Made by a program: the position numbers and the translations under genes
Part shown: in pieces, positions 1-11,190 of the stretch
Layout of the letters: each line of letters begins with the position of its first letter
How positions within the stretch are numbered: the stretch's first letter is position 1
Notes under the pieces: generated by a model
Databases searched by the model: none
Told to the model about the DNA's origin: nothing
The model's input: only the letters and a program-made list of their open reading frames with translations
Assembly: GCA_902728285.1 (NCBI GenBank)
Contig: CACVBU010000083.1
Location: 434,001 to 498,000, forward strand
Source: Clytia hemisphaerica
Lineage: Eukaryota > Cnidaria > Hydrozoa > Leptothecata > Clytiidae
Length of the DNA stretch: 64,000 nt
Direction of reading: 5' to 3'

Positions 1-604
1 GAGTGATAATCGATAGTGACCTGACCTTTGAAGCCCATATATTCAGTAAAATCAAGAAAGCTAACTCTATCGTTGGCTTGATTAGCAGGAGCTTCGAATT
101 TCTCTCACCAGATATGTTTCGAACGCTTTTCATTGCATTTGTCAGACCCCATTTGGAATATGCACATGTAGTATGGTCTCCAAGGCTAATCAAACATATC
201 AATGCAATCGAGGGCGTCCAACGAAGAGCTACAAGGCTAGTTAGTTGCTATAGAAACTACTCATACGAAGATCGGCTACGACTTCGACGACTCATCAATC
301 TACCTAGCCTAAAGACCAGGCGGCAAGTTGGTGATATGGTGGAAGTTTTCAAGAACCTCCACATTTATGACGAGTCTATAAGATCAGAGAAATTTACTCC
401 TCGAACACGACCACGACGTCAGCATGATTACGAGCTTCAAAGGAACTTTGCTAATGACGGTATGAGAGGCTACCAAAGCAACTCTCTTTTTTACAGAAGT
501 GTGAAACCTTGGAATGATCTAGAAGAAGATATTGTTGAAGCACCATCCTTACAAGTCTTCAAAGAGCGTTTGATAAAAGAAAGGGAGAAAAAACTTTATA
601 AAAT
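1..604 (+). mobile_element. LINE (CR1/L2-like) 3' part: reverse transcriptase C-terminus
   Basis: The open frame enters from the left edge. It encodes the C-terminal end of a non-LTR retrotransposon polymerase: residues FVRPHLEYAHVVWSP, then VQRRATRLV, then a basic tail with RSVKPWNDL. This RT thumb/tail pattern (RP.LEY...W.P, IE.VQRRATR, WN.L) is typical of the CR1/L2 group. The fingers, palm and endonuclease lie outside the window. The frame is interrupted at 604 by an LTR element. The LINE resumes at 4790, where the frame reaches a stop within two codons. Family assignment within CR1/L2 is by motif only. Confidence 0.85.
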
Positions 605-751
605 TGTTATGTTCAGAAACAAGAGTAAAAGCATGTGTTTTCATGACGCCATCTTGGAATATTCTAGCTCCTTCGATATACTATATACAATCCTATACGC
701 GTACGCTACTAAATATAATACCGTTCGCGTACATAACAAATAGATATAACA
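605..751 (-). repeat. 3' LTR of the Gypsy element (147 bp)
   Basis: By eye it is identical to 4643-4789. It starts TGTTATG and ends AACA, with AAAAT immediately outside. On the minus strand this is the downstream LTR because the polypurine tract adjoins it. Confidence 0.95.
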
Positions 752-950
752 TCTCTCCCCCACTACAAATAGCAAGTAGATAGAGGTCAAAAATAAAGTT
801 AAAGCTTAAGATAAACATTTCAATCTCTCCTCTAATTAGAAAAAGTTCATAAATCATAAATCATAACAGCTTCAACAAATGTCAACACTTTGAAGTTCGT
901 AAATTGTTCTGTAAAATATCAAAACACTTCAAGTTTTTTTTTTTTAATGT

Positions 951-2814
951 TCATGTAAGTTCGTAATTGGATAACCACTTTGGAGCTTGTTTTACACGTT
1001 GTGGTCTTGGAATAAAAAGAGGTTCTGGGTCATGTCTCTTCATTGTATGGGATTGTTGCATCAGATGATGTTGAGTCGTTAACTGCAACATTCTCGTTTT
1101 CGTTGGGATTTTCTGCTGTCGGTTGAACATCAACTGTACCGGAAAAGTAGTCATCATCAGAGGAACTACAACTGTTAGTAGTAGTTGTTTTGGATTTAAG
1201 ATGAGTTTGCAATACTGGACGTTTGTATTGCTTCGATTGGTTGGCTGAGCGCATGATTTGCTTTGCCGCCTTGCTGAATGATTAAACTGTTGCCTTTAAC
1301 TTTAACAACGGTTCCTGGATTAGTATTCCATTTAGGTGTGGTTTTATTTCTCTTGCTAGTAACATTCGTTGTGAGAACTTCATTCCCAACTTTAAATTCG
1401 TGCGGCTTTGCTTTGTGTTTGAGGTCATAGTGATGTCTGACAAGAATCTTTTTGTTTTGATCCCGTTGACAGACCAATTTGCTGGATGCGGACGGTTTCG
1501 ATTTCTTGTGTTTGGGATTTTGTCGCGAATTACTCGTCCAAACATAAGCTCGGCTGGAGTTTTGCCGGTTGCGGCATGTGGCGTGGTGCGGTAGGACAGG
1601 AGGAAGTTATCAAGTGCTTGTCTCCAGTTCTGTCCTTCTGCGATTGATGCTTGAATCGTTTTCTTAAGGTTTCGGTTGAATCGTTCAACTTCCCCGTTGG
1701 CCATCGGATGATAGGGTGTGACTTTGCGATGCTTAACATTAAATTCCTTCAATAGTTTCCGAAATTCAGTGTGTTTCCGAAATTGAGGACCGTTGTCGGT
1801 AACAATACAATCCGGTGCACCATATCTACAAAACAATTTTCTTAATTTCGTAGCAATGGACTTTGACGAAACGTTGTGAAGTAATTCCACTTCTGGGTAT
1901 TTTGAATAATAATCTACACAAACGAGAAGGTTTTCACCTGTTGGGAACGGTCCAACAAGATCACATCCAAGCAGTAACCACGATTCATCTGGAATTTTTG
2001 TTGTTGCCAGCGGAGTTGGTTTGGGTAGCGGTCCAACTACTTGGCATCCATGGCATGATTTGATAAATTCTTCAACATCAGGACCCATTCCTGGCCACCA
2101 TGTCTTAACACGCAATCTTTGCTTGGTACGAACGATACCCTGGTGGCCCTCGTGAGCGATTTGAATGATGTGTTGCCTTAACGATTTTGGAATGAAGATT
2201 CTGTCATTGAACATGATAACGTTGTTGACAATGGAGAAACTGTGACGCATAGTGAAGTACTGGCATTTTGGTGACATTTTATCGTTAGTGATGAAATCTA
2301 TGATACTCTTGATGTCTGGGTCCCTGTGTTGCTCGTGAGCAATGGTTTCAGCTGAAACAGATTGTGGTAAGGTATGTTCATACACATAATTAACAAAATC
2401 CTCTGTCGCATTACGTTTAACAGTTATATGTTTATCATGATTAGATCGGGATAAATAATCAGCTCCATTGAATTTACCCGGCTGATATACCATTTTGAAA
2501 TTGTATGGCATGGCTTTGATAACAAGATTTTCAATGCGGGGTGTGATTGATTTCATTGGGGATGAGAAAATGGGTACCAGTGGTTTGTGATCAGTTTTAA
2601 TAGTAAAATAAAGTCCGTAGAGGTATAATCGAAAACGTTCGAGGGCATAAGTGACTGCAAGACACTCACGTTCTAGTGGGCTATATCTTCTCTCCACTGG
2701 TGATAATGATCTACTTGCATAGCTGACTGGTCTCCATGTCCCATTCTTCTGTTTCTGCATGAGGACTGCACCAAGACCAACACAAGAAGCATCAGTTGAT
2801 ATTTGTCTCTGCAT
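951..2814 (-). pseudogene. Gypsy RNase H-integrase segment, broken near its C-terminus
   Basis: The RNase H start (STDASCVGLGAVLMQ) and TDHKPL motif are followed by the integrase HHCC zinc region (HEGHQG ... CHGCQ). The DDE core comes next: first D in GCDLVGPFP, second D in VTDNGPQF, E in NGEVERFN. The frame is open to about 1510. The C-terminal region then continues in other frames (about 1196-1500, then 1040-1200, then to a stop at 951), giving about three frame breaks. The final residues KWLSNYELT end the polyprotein. The catalytic core is intact in this copy, but a single translated polyprotein is not possible. Confidence 0.85.
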
Positions 2815-4558
2815 TCACATCAAAGTAAGCAAGTGTTTCACTGTCAAGTAAAAGTTCCTTCAAACTGTCGAATGTACTTTGATGAACGGAGGTCCATTCC
2901 CATGGAACGTCCTTTTTTAGTAGATTTTCAGTGGCTCGGTGACGGTAGCAAAATTTGGGAAAATTTGGACACAGTACGTAATCATCCCAAGAAGCTCGAA
3001 GTTCTTTTATATTTGTTGGAGGTAGGAGGTTAACGATGGATCGAACTTTTTCTTCATCTGGTGATACACCAAATTGGGATAATTTGTGTCCCATGTAAAG
3101 CAGTTCTGTTTTTAGAAAGTTACACTTTTTTGGGTTAACTGTAAGATTTTTGGTGCGCAGTCTTTCAAATACTGCCTCTGTTCTTGAAATTAGCTCTTCT
3201 TCAGTTCTGCCGCCAATAATAATGTCATCTGCTGAAATGTTTTTAACTCCTGGGAGACCAGTGAGTGCTAATTCAATTTCACGTTGGTAGATCTCTGCTG
3301 CAGCAGATGACATTCCGAAAAGAAGGCGAGTGTACCGAAATATACCACGATGAGTAGCAAATGCTGTAAGCTCTCTGCTCGCTTTATCTAGTTCGATTTG
3401 ATGATAACCTTTGTTTAGATCAAGTTTGGTGAACAGTTTACAGCCGTTGAATTCGTGCAATAATTCATCAAGAGTTGGGATTTGATACGGTTCCCGTATG
3501 ATAGCAGTGTTAGCAGCTCTCATGTCCACACACAAACGTATATTGCTAGAGTTTGGCTTTGGGACAGGTACGATTGGATTGACCCATGATGGTGGATCTG
3601 ATACTGGTTCAATTACACCTAACTCGAGAAGACGGTCTAGTTCTGTGTCCACTTCCTTTCGCATTAATATTGGAAGCCGTCGAGGTTTCTGTGCAACTGG
3701 TTGAATAGATGGGTCAGTCTTAATGTTCAATGAAACACCTTTTAATTTACCCAAGCCTTGAAATCGATCACTATATTCGGTAATAATGTCATTCATCTTT
3801 GAAGAATTAGCAGTAATGTTATTAACTCTTTCTGTAGTGGTAGTTGTTGCAACTGGATCAGGTCCGACACGAAGTAGGTTCAATTCAATTGACGAGTCAT
3901 ATCCAAGGATAGTAACGGATGGGTGAGGATTGATGATAAATCGGGCATTTGTTTCAGAGTTCCCTGCCCTGATTTTTACATAACAACATTCTTTGAATGG
4001 AATTGGAGCATTAAACGATTTAGCTTGCCCCTTGTATGGAAAACGTTTGGGTTCAAAGTTCATTTTGGTTAGAGTTTCTTGACTGATAATGTTTAAATCG
4101 CTTCCACTATCAATCAACATTTCAACTGTAATGTTATTCATTTTGATTGGAAAGATACGATGACGTTTATTTGCGGAATGCGATGGGTTGTCAATTGCTA
4201 ATACGAATTCATCATCAGAGGATGAATCTTCAACTGTGATGTAACGTATCGTTGGGTTATCTTGCTGGTTAGGGTTTTGTTTTGGTATAAAATGGTTGTC
4301 CAACTTTTTAACAGTTTTTGTGTATTCTGTAGGGTTATTCGGTATCTCAATTTCTGGTAAAGTGTTATGCAGTTCTATCATGGCTTCACCAGCGCAATGT
4401 AATAACAAAGCTTTCTTTTGCTTGTCATCATTAATACCAGCAGCAATAAGGTAAACCTCAAAACTTTGTTTCCATTTTTTCCAGCTGGCACCCAGATTCG
4501 TAGGGTCACCATGGATATTGAAGCCTTTTGGTGCAGAAATATCAATTGCTTTTGCCAT
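2792..4558 (-). pseudogene. Gypsy gag-protease-reverse transcriptase segment, broken
   Basis: Chosen start: ATG at 4558 (MAKAID), as the 5' codons before it look like leader. About 110 residues are gag-like. They run almost directly into the protease region (LIDSGSDLNIIS, active-site DSG). No CCHC zinc knuckle is visible, so the gag C-terminus seems to be deleted. RT follows with the conserved LDLNKGYHQIEL, FGMSSA and an ADD catalytic box (SADDIIIGG in place of YxDD). Around 2935-3010 the RT connection region reads through conserved DNA in the wrong frame, which suggests several single-base losses. The frame ends at 2792, overlapping the RNase H-integrase frame, so a further frame break lies near 2800. 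Confidence 0.85.
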
Positions 4559-4642
4559 CTCGAAGAAATAAAAACATCCAATCTGGATCGTATGGCAGTA
4601 GAAGAAGAATAGCAGCAAAAATCCTGCTCTAGCAGCGCCAAA

Positions 4643-4789
4643 TGTTATGTTCAGAAACAAGAGTAAAAGCATGTGTTTTCATGACGCCATCTTGGAATAT
4701 TCTAGCTCCTTCGATATACTATATACAATCCTATACGCGTACGCTACTAAATATAATACCGTTCGCGTACATAACAAATAGATATAACA
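4643..4789 (-). repeat. 5' LTR of the Gypsy element (147 bp)
   Basis: It matches the copy at 605-751 base for base as far as I can read. It is very short for a Gypsy LTR. The primer binding site follows two bases inside on the minus strand. Confidence 0.95.
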
Positions 4790-4892
4790 AAAATGTAAAA
4801 TCAAAAGTTCTGTTTCATAGGAGGTCAATAGTCGTGCGAAATATATTGCTATAAAAAAAAAATAAAAATAAAAAATAAAAAAAATAAAAAAT
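4790..4892 (+). mobile_element. LINE 3' end and A-rich tail, displaced by LTR insertion
   Basis: This is the continuation of the LINE of 1-604 after the LTR element. It begins with the second AAAAT target copy (4790-4794), contains the LINE stop codon at once, has a short 3' UTR, and ends in an A-rich tail (about 4851-4892, runs of A broken by T). A minisatellite starts directly after the tail. Confidence 0.75.
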
Positions 4893-5382
4893 TAGGTTCC
4901 CACTTAGGTTCCCCCATCCCACTTTTCCGGTGTTCATTTAGGTTCCCACTTAGGTTCCCCCATCCCACTTTTCAGGTGTTCATTTAGGTTCCCACTTAGG
5001 TTCCCCCATCCCACTTTTCAGGTGTTCATTTAGGTTCCCACTTAGGTTCCCCCATCCCACTTTTCAGGGTTCCCACTTGGTTCCCCCATCCACTTTCAGG
5101 TGTTCATTTAGGTTCCATTAGGTTCCCCATCCACTTTTCCGGTGTTCATTTAGGTTCCCACTTAGGTTCCCCCATTCCACTTTTCCGGTGTTCATTTAGG
5201 TTCCCACTTAGGTTCCCCCATCCCACTTTTCAGGTGTTCATTTACTTTCCCACTTAGGTTCCCCCATCCCACTTTTCAGGTGTTCATTTAGGTTCCCACT
5301 TAGGTTCCCCCATCCCACTTTTCAGGTGTTCATTTAGGTTCCCACTTTAGGTTCCCAGGTTCCCCCATCCCACTTATCCGGT
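4893..5382. repeat. Minisatellite A, about 46-bp unit, about 10 copies
   Basis: Tandem units carry two AGGTTCCCACTT/AGGTTCCCCCATCC blocks followed by CACTTTTCAGGTGTTCATTT. The period is about 46 bp. A few central units (about 5065-5130) are shortened by single-base losses in C and T runs. The array begins right after the LINE A-tail. No gene is seen in it. Confidence 0.9.
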
Positions 5383-5574
5383 ATGCCATAAATAGATAGT
5401 AAAAATGTGTTGTTAAATTTATTTTTATCATTTACTATTAAATTTATTTAGACTAATCCTTAACAAAATGGACAACAATAGTTTTATATAAGTCATGGTT
5501 TTGTTTCTGTATATCACGAGGTCGCTTCGTCGCTTCACTATGTTTTCCGCTTCGTGCGCACTCGCTGATTTCTT

Positions 5575-6335
5575 CAACTCGGGGGACCTCGGGACCTCGG
5601 GACCTCGGGACCTGGGGGTGTGGGTTTTTATGGGTGAAGAGAACATAAATCAACTCGGGACCTCGGGACCTAGGGTTGTAGATCTTTTGGAAATAATATT
5701 GATATATAGTTCATTCAACTCGGGACCTGGGCGGGGTGTGGTTTTTTTCGAGTGAAGAGAACATAACTCAACTCGGGACCTCGGGACCTCGGGACCTAGG
5801 GGTGTGGGTTTTTATGGGTGAAGAGAACATAACTCAACTCGGGACCTTGGGACTTGGGGGAGTAGATACTTTGGAGAGTGTTGGCACAGTTCAACTTGGG
5901 ACTTCGGGACCTCGGGACCTGGGGTTGTAGATACTTTGGAGAGTGTTGGCACAGTTCAACTCGGGACTTCGGGACCTCGGGACCTGGGGATGTAGATACT
6001 TTGGAAAGTGTTGGCACAGTTCAACTCGGGACTTCGGGACCTCGGGACCTGGGGTTGTAGATACTTTGGAGAGTGTTGGCACAGTTCAACTCGGGTCTTC
6101 GGGACCTCGGGACCTAGGGTTGTAGATCTTTTGGAAATAATATTGATATAGTTCAACTTGGGACCTCGGGACCTGGGGTGTGGTTTTTTTTGGGTGAAGA
6201 GAATATAGCTCAACTCGGGACCTCGGGACCTCGGGACCTGGGCTGTTTAATTTTTTTGGAGAGAATATTGATATAGTTCAACTCGGGACTTCGGACCTTG
6301 GGGTTAGAGAATTTTTTGGAGGTATAACATATCGG
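5575..6335. repeat. Minisatellite B, about 65-bp unit, about 11 copies
   Basis: Units contain the subrepeat TCGGGACC two to four times, then a spacer. The spacer comes in at least two versions: one with GTTGTAGATACTTTGGAGAG and one with GGGTGTGGGTTTTTATGGG. Both versions keep a period near 65 bp. Because the unit is not a multiple of three and few stops occur, spurious short frames appear on both strands. None looks like a gene. Confidence 0.9.
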
Positions 6336-6940
6336 GTGTGCTTGTTCCGTAAAATACACGCAAAGAAAATCGCATCCCAGCTTGTAAAAACTCCAGCTCA
6401 TCCGAAAAAAACTAATTCGTAATCAGTTATTATATAGTATTGTACTGAAATTTTGATTGGATTGCGGTGGCTTGTTGTATGATAAAGTCTGGTACTGGAG
6501 CATTGAGGGGACACTTGGGAATTGAAATGTAAAATCTTTTAAAACGACATGGGTAAATTTTATGGATGGAATTTTGAAAACTGTTTATTATGAAATGATG
6601 GTGAAACGTTATATAGATAAATTATATGTTATAGTTACTACACAAACTTGCAACTATACTATATTATACACTGATGATATTATCGTGTAATATGTAATAT
6701 GCAATGTTTTTTGTATTGTAGGAAAAAAGTTTAATGTTTTTTTTTGATGATGGTATGACAAAGGAGCTCGTCCATATATTGCTTGGTATGCGAATTTACG
6801 GAAAGAAGTAAAATTTAATTAATTGTTATAATAAATATCCTTGAATGAAATTGAGAAAAAAAGATTGTTATCATGGCTTATGTTCCGTTTGACGTGTTGT
6901 TCAAAACAAAAATATCAACTGGATGGGGTGCCCATGCAGG
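6336..6940. other. Intergenic, no feature recognised
   Basis: AT-rich sequence without a convincing frame, splice signals or repeat. Nothing seen. Confidence 0.6.
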
Positions 6941-8279
6941 CATGTTCCGTTCAATCAATTTTTGACGACATTTCTGGTCAAAAAATTGAATTTCGATGGT
7001 AATTTTCAATTTTCAATTTTTGAGTCAAAAAATTGAAAATTTAATTTTGATTGAAAGTTTCAATTTTATTTTTATTTCTGCCAGAAATGAACTGAAATTT
7101 CCAGTATCATCTTTGATTTTCTAATATAAACTTTTTGCATTGAAAATTGAAAATAATATTTTCAATTACTGAAAATTCTGTCGTGAAAAATTGAATTTGA
7201 CAAAACCAAACCAATTTGTAAAAAAGACGTCTCGGATAAAAAATTTGAAAGTTGAAAATGATTTACAATCAGTTACAAAGAAGACGAAGGAAACAATAGT
7301 TTTATTCAGTCGCTTCTTTGTTAGTCTAATTTATCTCTAACTCAAAGAGTTACTGTAGGTCATTTGAAACTTTCTGATTACGCAGTACGTCAAAGGTCCC
7401 TTAGTTGACAGGTAGTTGTGTCACTGAGGTTGAAGAAATTTCATTCCTAACACAGTCCTGTGTATCCTAAAGACTTAATCAAGCACTTTCTAAATAATTA
7501 CAAGTTTTTTTATAAGAACCAGTAAGTACTTTGGCCCAGGCTGGGCTGTTCTTAATTTCTTGAATTTTTCAGGCTTAAATGTTTTTACGATGTATTTTAC
7601 TTGAGAACTTAAAATGGATTTAAAATTAGTACTTTCTTAGAAATCTGAGGCTCAGATTGTTTTTAATTTGTTCTTAGGTTTTGGCCTGGATATCAGCCTT
7701 GTGTTCTTGTAAAATTGTACTTATAAAAAAGGGCGTTGCTCAATAAAAAAGGCACACTGCAGGATTATGTTTGCAGACAAATACCAAAGAGTATCCGAAG
7801 AGTATATATTACGTAAAGGAAATTTTTCCACGTGAAATTTATGTCATAGTGTATTTACCCAGAAGATTAAACAGCAAAAGACCTGGTAATTAGACAGCAA
7901 CAAATAACAATAAAACATTCTACATTTTTTTTCTTTTTTGGTACCGATGAAACACTACTTGTTTTGAGCATCTGTTTTCATGGAAAAGCAAGCGTGATAA
8001 AAAATTGGTTTTGTTTCGTCAATTCAATTTTTCATGACACAATTTTCAGTATTTGAAAATATTATTTTCAATTTTCGATGCAAGAAGTTTATATTAGAAA
8101 ATCAAAGATGATACTGGAAATTTCAGTTCATTTCTGGCAATAAACAAAACAAAAATTGAAATTTGCAATCAAAATTCAATTTTCAATTTTTTAACTCGAA
8201 AATTGAAAATTGAAATTTGCCATCGAAATTCAATTTTTTGACCAAAAATGTCGTCAAAAATTGAATGAACGAAACATGC
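6941..8279. mobile_element. Long terminal-inverted-repeat (foldback) element, 1.34 kb
   Basis: About 290 bp at 6941-7229 recur inverted at about 7992-8279 (edges CATGTTCCGTTCA and TGAACGAAACATG), with roughly 90 percent match by eye. The arms are rich in AAATTGAAA words that can also pair locally. The 760-bp interior has no long open frame, so the element is non-autonomous. I could not define a target-site duplication. Confidence 0.8.
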
Positions 8280-8918
8280 ACACACGGGGCGTGGTCTCTA
8301 TAATTTTGAACAATATTCGGGCGTAATTTGACTATTCAAAATGATATTCTCAACTTGTGGTGTATCATTTGTTTCTGAAATAGCTCAATTATATAGTCTT
8401 ATTAAGTCGTATTTGTCTTTTGACATTCTTTTTTAGCGTTTTTAATTAAATGAGAATTTTTATTCTGTCTATATCACATGAGACCGTCTTAATTAGTTTG
8501 ATGAAATTTCACTTAATAAAAATCCAACATTTTTGATATATATATATATATTTTTCGATTCAAAAAACAGACCGACATATTTTTGTTAGGTTAAGTTTTT
8601 TTCATTGGAACACAACATTATTTTTGGGATGAAAAAGGTACTTGAAAATTGTTTTCCTAGAACCTACTATTTTATCTCGTCAAGATTGTTAAAACTTAAT
8701 TTTGTTGCAATGGCAGTGTCATCTTTACATTATATAAACAATCATAATTGTTCTTATAAAAATACTTCATATGACGTAATAGTCAACTCAATTTTCCAAT
8801 ATTAACTTAATTACCATAGAGACCATTTATTTTTTGTGTTTCTTTTTTAAATTGACACTCTTCCATAAATGGAATTTATATGTTGAGAGTAGGTTGAGAG
8901 TACTCAAAATAAGTCCTA
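8280..8918. other. Intergenic, no gene recognised
   Basis: AT-rich DNA with a short TA run near 8538-8552. No supported coding region. Confidence 0.6.
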
Positions 8919-8920
8919 TA

Positions 8921-9172
8921 CAGGGTGTCCCTAATTAAAGTATCGAGTTTGAACATGCGATTGAGTAGAAAAGTTTTATGTGCGTGTTCACAAAATTGTA
9001 TTTTAAGCTCTCCCTCTTTTTTCTTTGTCATTACGATTAATTTATACGTTGTAACTACCTTTTGTAATAAGCCTGTGTGATGGAGAACGTTCTTATATTT
9101 TAGCAATAACACACACAATCTTTTCTACTCAATCGCATGTTCAAACTCGATACTTTAATTAGGGACACCCTG
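8921..9172. mobile_element. Mariner-type MITE, copy 1 (252 bp)
   Basis: The left terminus CAGGGTGTCCCTAATTAAAG is mirrored by CTTTAATTAGGGACACCCTG on the right. TA dinucleotides flank both ends. No coding. It is a direct relative of 10846-11096. Confidence 0.9.
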
Positions 9173-9178
9173 TACAGG

Positions 9179-10842
9179 GGGGTTGGTGTAATTTAAGATG
9201 CACGATCTAACGATTTACGATGCACGATTCGCGATCCGTGCATAAAATATGTTAATTCATGCGTAATCATGCTAATCATGATAAAATATTTAGGCAATGT
9301 ACAAACTTTCATTCGCTGAAACTCAATTATTTTTAAAAACATCATTTATGTAAGATTATACAAATTATTCTCTTTTCAATTTAAATTCAGTTATAGATCA
9401 AAAGAAAGTGAAGGCCACGTGCATTCACCTTCTGTACTCTCTCTTTTTCATAGCTTGAATCATGCTTGAATCAATATAGGGGAATTGTTTACCGAAAGAA
9501 AATTCTTTCTCATAATAGAGCACCCGTTTTTTGCTTCGTACATTATGGTCCGCAAAACACATTGTTAGCCAATATATTCTTTTATTTGCTTTAAGAAAGA
9601 AATTCCTAAATGCCGAAGCCAAGATCTGCTCAATAATAGACAGACTTAAAAATCTTTCAAAGAGATGGTTTAACAAAGCAGTAGCTACACCTCATCACCC
9701 AATCAACCACACAGAATACTTAACGAGAAATAATCCTGATAAACCAACGTTATATGAGATACTATTGTCTTTTTGAACTTCTTTTATTACACTTATAGTA
9801 TTTCATGTTCTTTTCTTTTCACAAACCCTTACATCTTTAAATCGACACATTTTTTCTGTTTCACCTCACACATTCTTAATTCTTAATTTCTACAAACTCC
9901 TTATTTAAATATTTAAACACACATACACTGTAAATAATATATTACCTTTTACTTCATGCAAAAAAATGCCCAAACACACTTTATAGTTTTTATTATCAAA
10001 TACATCAATACAAAAAATACTTTACTTTCCACAATCATTATTTTAACTTATAAAAATCACTTATTTTTCTTGTTTTTGTCCGCTCACATCTTACTTATAA
10101 TATAAATATAACTCATCGTATAATATAAGAAATACTCTTTTATCCTCTTCTGTTCTTTCTTAATTAAAATAATCCTTTTTTGTTTATAATTTTTTATAAA
10201 ACTCCAAGTGCAAACCTCTTCCTTTAATGTTATAATGGTCTTAGCTGGTAGTTGTCTCTCTTCTTCATTTATCATTAAGATAAATAACATACTCAGTATC
10301 TAATAACCTCTTCCCCTCATAGTCTTTTTTTAATAATCTCTTTTCACATGTCGTTCAGTAGGCTGGAGACAGAACTTCTTCATTAACCTAAATCCATAAT
10401 GGGCAAAGACTTTCCTAACTGAAAGTGACGCCCCCAAAATAACATAACATATGATTTAAGAAAGAAATTCCTATATTCGATTATGATTGTTAAAACTGAG
10501 GAGAGCAAAAATATTTCTTGTGCATTGTTTACTTTCACTCTCTGTCTATTGTAAGATGTTCACAAGGTAGCTTCCATTATCAACATTATTATGCAAGTTA
10601 GTTTTTTTCATAATTTTACGGTCGTAATTATTCGTAGTTCCATTGCTTGCTTATTTCTTTTTTGTTGCATAAATTTACCGTGGTAAACAAAAGCGGGAAA
10701 AGATTATGCCATTGTTTTAGAATTATGTTATATAATTTAAGTTTTATGATAATTATTCGGAATAATCAGCATTCTTTATGCATGGATCGTGCATCGTGAA
10801 TCGTAAATCGTTAGATCGTGCATCTTAAATTACACCAACCCT
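9179..10842. mobile_element. Terminal-inverted-repeat element between two MITE copies
   Basis: About 68 bp at 9179-9247 (GGGTTGGTGTAATTTAAGAT, then GCACGATC words) recur inverted at 10774-10842. The termini contain iterated GCACGAT motifs. The interior holds a remnant coding stretch (9537-9776) and AT-rich DNA. The element is bordered on each side by a MITE in the same orientation. Confidence 0.75.
9537..9776 (+). pseudogene. C-terminal remnant of a mobile-element protein (family not recognised)
   Basis: The frame encodes a basic, amphipathic stretch (AEAKICSIIDRLKNLSKRWF) followed by HHPINHTEYLTRNNPDKPTLYEILLSF, which I give here only as overlapping pieces HHPINHTEYL and TRNNPDKPTLYE. It ends in a stop at 9776. 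A related end, HHPLNINNF then TRQNPEKPTLFE, is read on the minus strand near 20160-20270. Two diverged copies of one protein tail in repeat-rich DNA suggest the 3' end of a retroelement or transposase gene. I do not recognise the family. Confidence 0.45.
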
Positions 10843-10845
10843 ATA

Positions 10846-11096
10846 CAGGGTGTCCCTAATTAAAGTATCGAGTCGAAACACAACTATGAGTAGAAAGTTT
10901 TATGTGCGTGTTCACAAAATTGTATTTTAAGCTCTCCCTCTTTTTTCTTTGTCATTACGATTAATTTATACGTTGTAACTACCTGTTGTAATAAGCCTGT
11001 GTGATGGAGAACGTTCTTATATTTTAGCGATAACACACACAAACTTTTCTACTCAATCGCATGTTCAAACTCGATACTTTAATTAGGGACACCCTG
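10846..11096. mobile_element. Mariner-type MITE, copy 2 (251 bp)
   Basis: It has the same TIRs, length and interior as 8921-9172, in the same orientation, with TA on both sides. The subterminal part of the left repeat (GAGTCGAAACACAAC) has diverged from its right partner. Confidence 0.9.
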
Positions 11097-11190
11097 TATG
11101 TAAAATAATTTTTTTGGAAGTTTCATGTTTCATTTTGGTTAGTTTTGATTCTCTTATCATCATTTGGTGCATTTAGAAAGCAAATTTCAA

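Larger units (their letters stand above)
605..4789 (-). mobile_element. Gypsy/Ty3-type LTR retrotransposon, full length but decayed coding
   Basis: The element is on the minus strand. Direct LTRs at 605-751 and 4643-4789 start TG and end CA. They are flanked by the 5-bp target duplication AAAAT (600-604 and 4790-4794). The primer binding site (TGGCGCTGCTAGAGCAGG on the minus strand, about 4623-4640) lies two bases inside the 5' LTR. A polypurine tract (GGGGGAGAGA on the minus strand, 752-761) abuts the 3' LTR. The coding order gag, protease, RT, RNase H, integrase is that of Metaviridae. There is no envelope gene. The frames are broken at several places, so this copy is not autonomous. It sits inside a LINE. 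Confidence 0.95.

Noticed and set aside
5495-6401. Several short open frames in minisatellite B on both strands
   Set aside because: Low-stop tandem repeat read in all frames. No codon bias or domain.
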